From positions 11,101,444-11,165,443 of the forward strand of contig CM072896.1 in assembly GCA_037013685.1 (NCBI GenBank): 64,000 nt of DNA. The letters are read 5' to 3'. This document shows, in pieces, positions 61,201 through 64,000 of the stretch (its first letter is position 1; the number at the start of each line of letters is the position of its first letter). Below the pieces are notes generated by a model. It ran no database searches, was not told where the DNA came from, and saw nothing but the letters and a program-made list of their open reading frames with translations. The stretch is from Acridotheres tristis (Eukaryota > Chordata > Aves > Passeriformes > Sturnidae). The position numbers were made by a program, and so were the translations under genes.

Positions 61201-64000
61201 AGAGAGACGAGGTTTAGTGTGGGGAAATAAGGCATCTGCCTGTAATAATTATACACATGGGCAAAGAAGCTTTTAAGGCAAATCAAAGTGAAGCTTGGTC
61301 CAAATTCAACTCTACTATACTCTACTGAGGGCAGTAGTGTTACACCAAGGATGGATTTGTCTTTTGGGCCTTCACAAAGGGGATGCTATTGAGGCTGGTT
61401 AAAAGGATTGACAATATAGTGGGTCTCAGGAGGGGGTATTCAGAGCAGTAAAAGCCTTGGCCTTTTTTTGCCAGGCAAGTACTGCAAACAGTGCAAAGGG
61501 CTCTGTGTTCTCCTCAGTGCCATAGGGAGGGATCTTTCTTTTTGTGAAAGGGAAAGGTAGTGATGAGAGAGAGATGGCAGCCTACCTGCCTATAGGAGTA
61601 GTCATTAACATGAGAGGAAATAATCAGCCCTTTGTCTGGAGAGGTGGAAACAGCCAGCAGCCTTGCTGAACAAATGAATCTGTTCAGTCAGGTTATGCAC
61701 ATCTCTGCTGGGGCAGGAAAAGGAAGCTGCTGCAAAGCAAGTGCAAAGCTCACATGGTACTGCTATTCTCTGTTTTATTTATGGTTCACAGCGCTTTCAA
61801 CTCTGGCTTCTTTGTCGACAGCTAAAGTGAAGCACTGCTAGACATCCCCAGACAAACAGCCTTCCAAAAAATGACTGTAAAATGATTCTGTTGATTCAGG
61901 GAGTGGTAATATTTTTCCTGACTCAGACCTATAGCACTGGGAGGCCAGGGGACACTGCTATCTGTCATTTAGCTCAGCACTAATAATGAGCTCTTGGTAA
62001 GTTCTGACAGAGAAAGCGCCTGTCCATCTTTCTGAGAAAATGTAAGAGATGTATTCATGTGGAGAGTCAGCTGCTTCAGCAAGAAAAATTAGGTTGTTCT
62101 AAATGAAATTTTTGTCCATTGCTTTACACAAGCCTGTAAAGATGTAAGGGCTGAAAGTACCATTTCTCTGCTTAAATTTTCTGTTTAAAAGGTGGAAGTG
62201 AAGAGAAAGGCTTTCCTTGGCTCATGCTCCAGGCTCTTTCCCAGCTGAGGTGATCTTGACTTTGGCCGTTTAAAAACACAGAAAAAGTAAACTCATTTTC
62301 TGTGAGAACATTAAAGTCTTCAAATTTCTGAAGGGTGTAAATGCCAAGAAAGAGACTTCATTTCCATAATGATGAGAAACATGCTGGGAGCAACAGATTG
62401 AAATTAAGGGAAGAAAAATTTAGGCTTTATATCATGAAATATTGTCTTTCAATGGAATCTATGTGCCATTGGCACATTCTGAGGAAGAGACAGACCATGC
62501 CAGCAACTGCCTCTTTTAAAACTGGGAAAGGTGAAACACTGATCCCCTGGTCCTGGCAGTAGCTGGTGATGGTATGATGGTCTGAGACCAGCATGTTCAG
62601 TGAGACAGAGGTTGTCATTTTGTTTGTGCCTCGTGCTGAGTGCTGGCATGTGTGGCAGAGATTTGGGTCACTGCCATGCTCCCTGGCAGGAGTGATGCAG
62701 TGCTTTCCAAGCTGTGGGCATGTGTAGGCTTCTATGGCTTCAGATCTAAGAAACAGCCTGAAAAGCTAGTTGTGAAATAATTTATTTTCAATATGTTATA
62801 CATTAAATACATGAGTATGTATTAAATACATTTTATATTCCCCTTTAGCACTGGAAAACTGAAGTACCTAGGGATCAGGAGGCTTGCACTGGTGACCACG
62901 AGCACAGGCTTTTGGCAGAAACAAGGTGACAGAGGAGAAGGAAAGAGTCAAAACCAGAGTTGCAATAGGAGACTCAAACTGTAATTCCCAACCTTTTCAG
63001 ACTTGAGGTAGAGATCTTTTAGGCCTTGGTTTCTGGCTAGAGTCTGTCCACTCCCAGAACTGGTGCACAAAACTTGATCCTCTCTAAGTGTGACTGTTGT
63101 CTGGTGTGTAGAGTTTTTGCAAGAGAAATAAGAAGCAGCCTCTGATGCAATCTGCTCCCACCAGATGGGTCAGTTTTTATTTGTGGTGTTCTGCCTCAGC
63201 TCTCTGCTGCTCTGAATGTAAACCCACCATAATTCTATCCATCCCAACACACGTTCCCCAGCCCATCTGCAGCTTGCCATACAACAGGGGCAAGGCAACA
63301 GATTTTTTTTGGAGTAAATGGGACCCCTCAGTTATTTAATGGTTGCTGATTTGCACAGAATTATTTCCAGCAAACACAATTTGTTGCTTTGCTGAGGAAG
63401 ACTAGGGGACTTCAATTGTCAGTTTCCTCATTAATATTTTGAGTGGGATGGAGAGGGGAGGAAATTTAAAAAGCCCCATAAAACCAAAACCACCACTCCC
63501 CCCTCTGAAGGCCTGGAAGCAGAGCAGGAATGCATTATATGGCATGTCCTCTGTAATAATGGTTCAGCCAGCAAGAAAACGTCAGTGAATAAACCCACTC
63601 TCAGCAATGTTCTCCTTTAACTGCTCTCACTAACATCCCAGCTGTGTAACAGCAGTGCCCAAGTCCCCTGTCCTCCTACTCCTTGGAGCACTGACCTTGA
63701 GTTCATCTTCTGCTTCAGCAGCCAAGATGATTCCAAATGCTCCTGCACAGCTTTGCCTCCGTGCACTGCAGCAGGTCTGAGTTCAGCTGAGGGCAGGCAC
63801 TGCCTTCCCCTGACTGCCTCGCTTGGCAGAGGAGGCCACACACATGCACAGTGACAGTGACACGTGCCTGTCCTGGTGAACTTTCTAAGCCACATTCCCC
63901 AAAATACACTGAAGAGGAGGCTCCATTTATGCATCTGATCCCCAGGTGCAAAGAAAGGTGGTGCTTTAGGGTGAAAGGCAGACAGGATATTTTTGGTGTT
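58221..64000. other. Intergenic DNA to the right edge
   Basis: No gene recognised. The expected next gene by synteny is SLC9A9 on the minus strand. I looked for its C-terminal coding sequence (the HYLKPILTHSGPPL region and the final GGYELKLE-like segment) in the reverse complement and did not see it. A 140-codon frame at 59060-59482 has no recognisable domain. Confidence 0.5.

Noticed and set aside
58221..64000. SLC9A9 3' coding exon expected by synteny
   Set aside because: I looked for the conserved C-terminal segments on the minus strand and did not find them. The gene probably starts beyond the right edge.

Overview
This window looks like nuclear DNA from a bird. Three degenerate fragments match the CR1 LINE 3' end typical of birds and other sauropsids. 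Interspersed-repeat density is low, and the gene spacing is compact. Two genes are recognisable from their encoded proteins. They are the 3' part of U2SURP (U2 snRNP-associated SURP protein, SR140) and the complete single-exon CHST2 (N-acetylglucosamine-6-O-sulfotransferase 1). Both are on the + strand, in the same order and orientation as on human 3q23. There the next gene after CHST2 is SLC9A9, on the opposite strand; I find no SLC9A9 coding exon here.

Layout. 1-6805 is U2SURP intron, with no earlier exon found. 6806-11467 holds the last four U2SURP coding exons (37, 39, 58 and 45 whole codons plus two split codons), ending in an Arg/Ser-rich tail. A short 3' UTR has a poly(A) signal at 11819; further signals at 12641 and 16000 could define longer 3' ends. 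11.9-22.4 kb is intergenic or extended 3' UTR and contains a minisatellite with a nested 116-bp higher-order period (18365-18654). About 22.4-25.2 kb is a CpG island covering the CHST2 promoter, a GC-rich leader with two upstream ORFs, and the whole CHST2 coding region (23882-25171). 25.2-28.0 kb is 3' UTR or 3' flank with several poly(A) signals. 28.0-64.0 kb is a gene-free stretch with three CR1 fragments, a possible solo LTR, homopolymer runs, and an inverted pair of roughly 165-bp repeats laced with telomere-like TTAGGG hexamers (46446-47336).

The two genes are neighbours but not functionally linked. U2SURP is a nuclear splicing factor; CHST2 is a Golgi enzyme that 6-O-sulfates GlcNAc. 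Nothing here supports an undescribed multi-gene system. The observations most worth following are the inverted telomere-like repeat, the minisatellite's higher-order structure, and the CHST2 5' leader, where a human-like N-terminal extension is not readable in frame. All calls come from reading the sequence and recalled family knowledge; no alignment or search was run.
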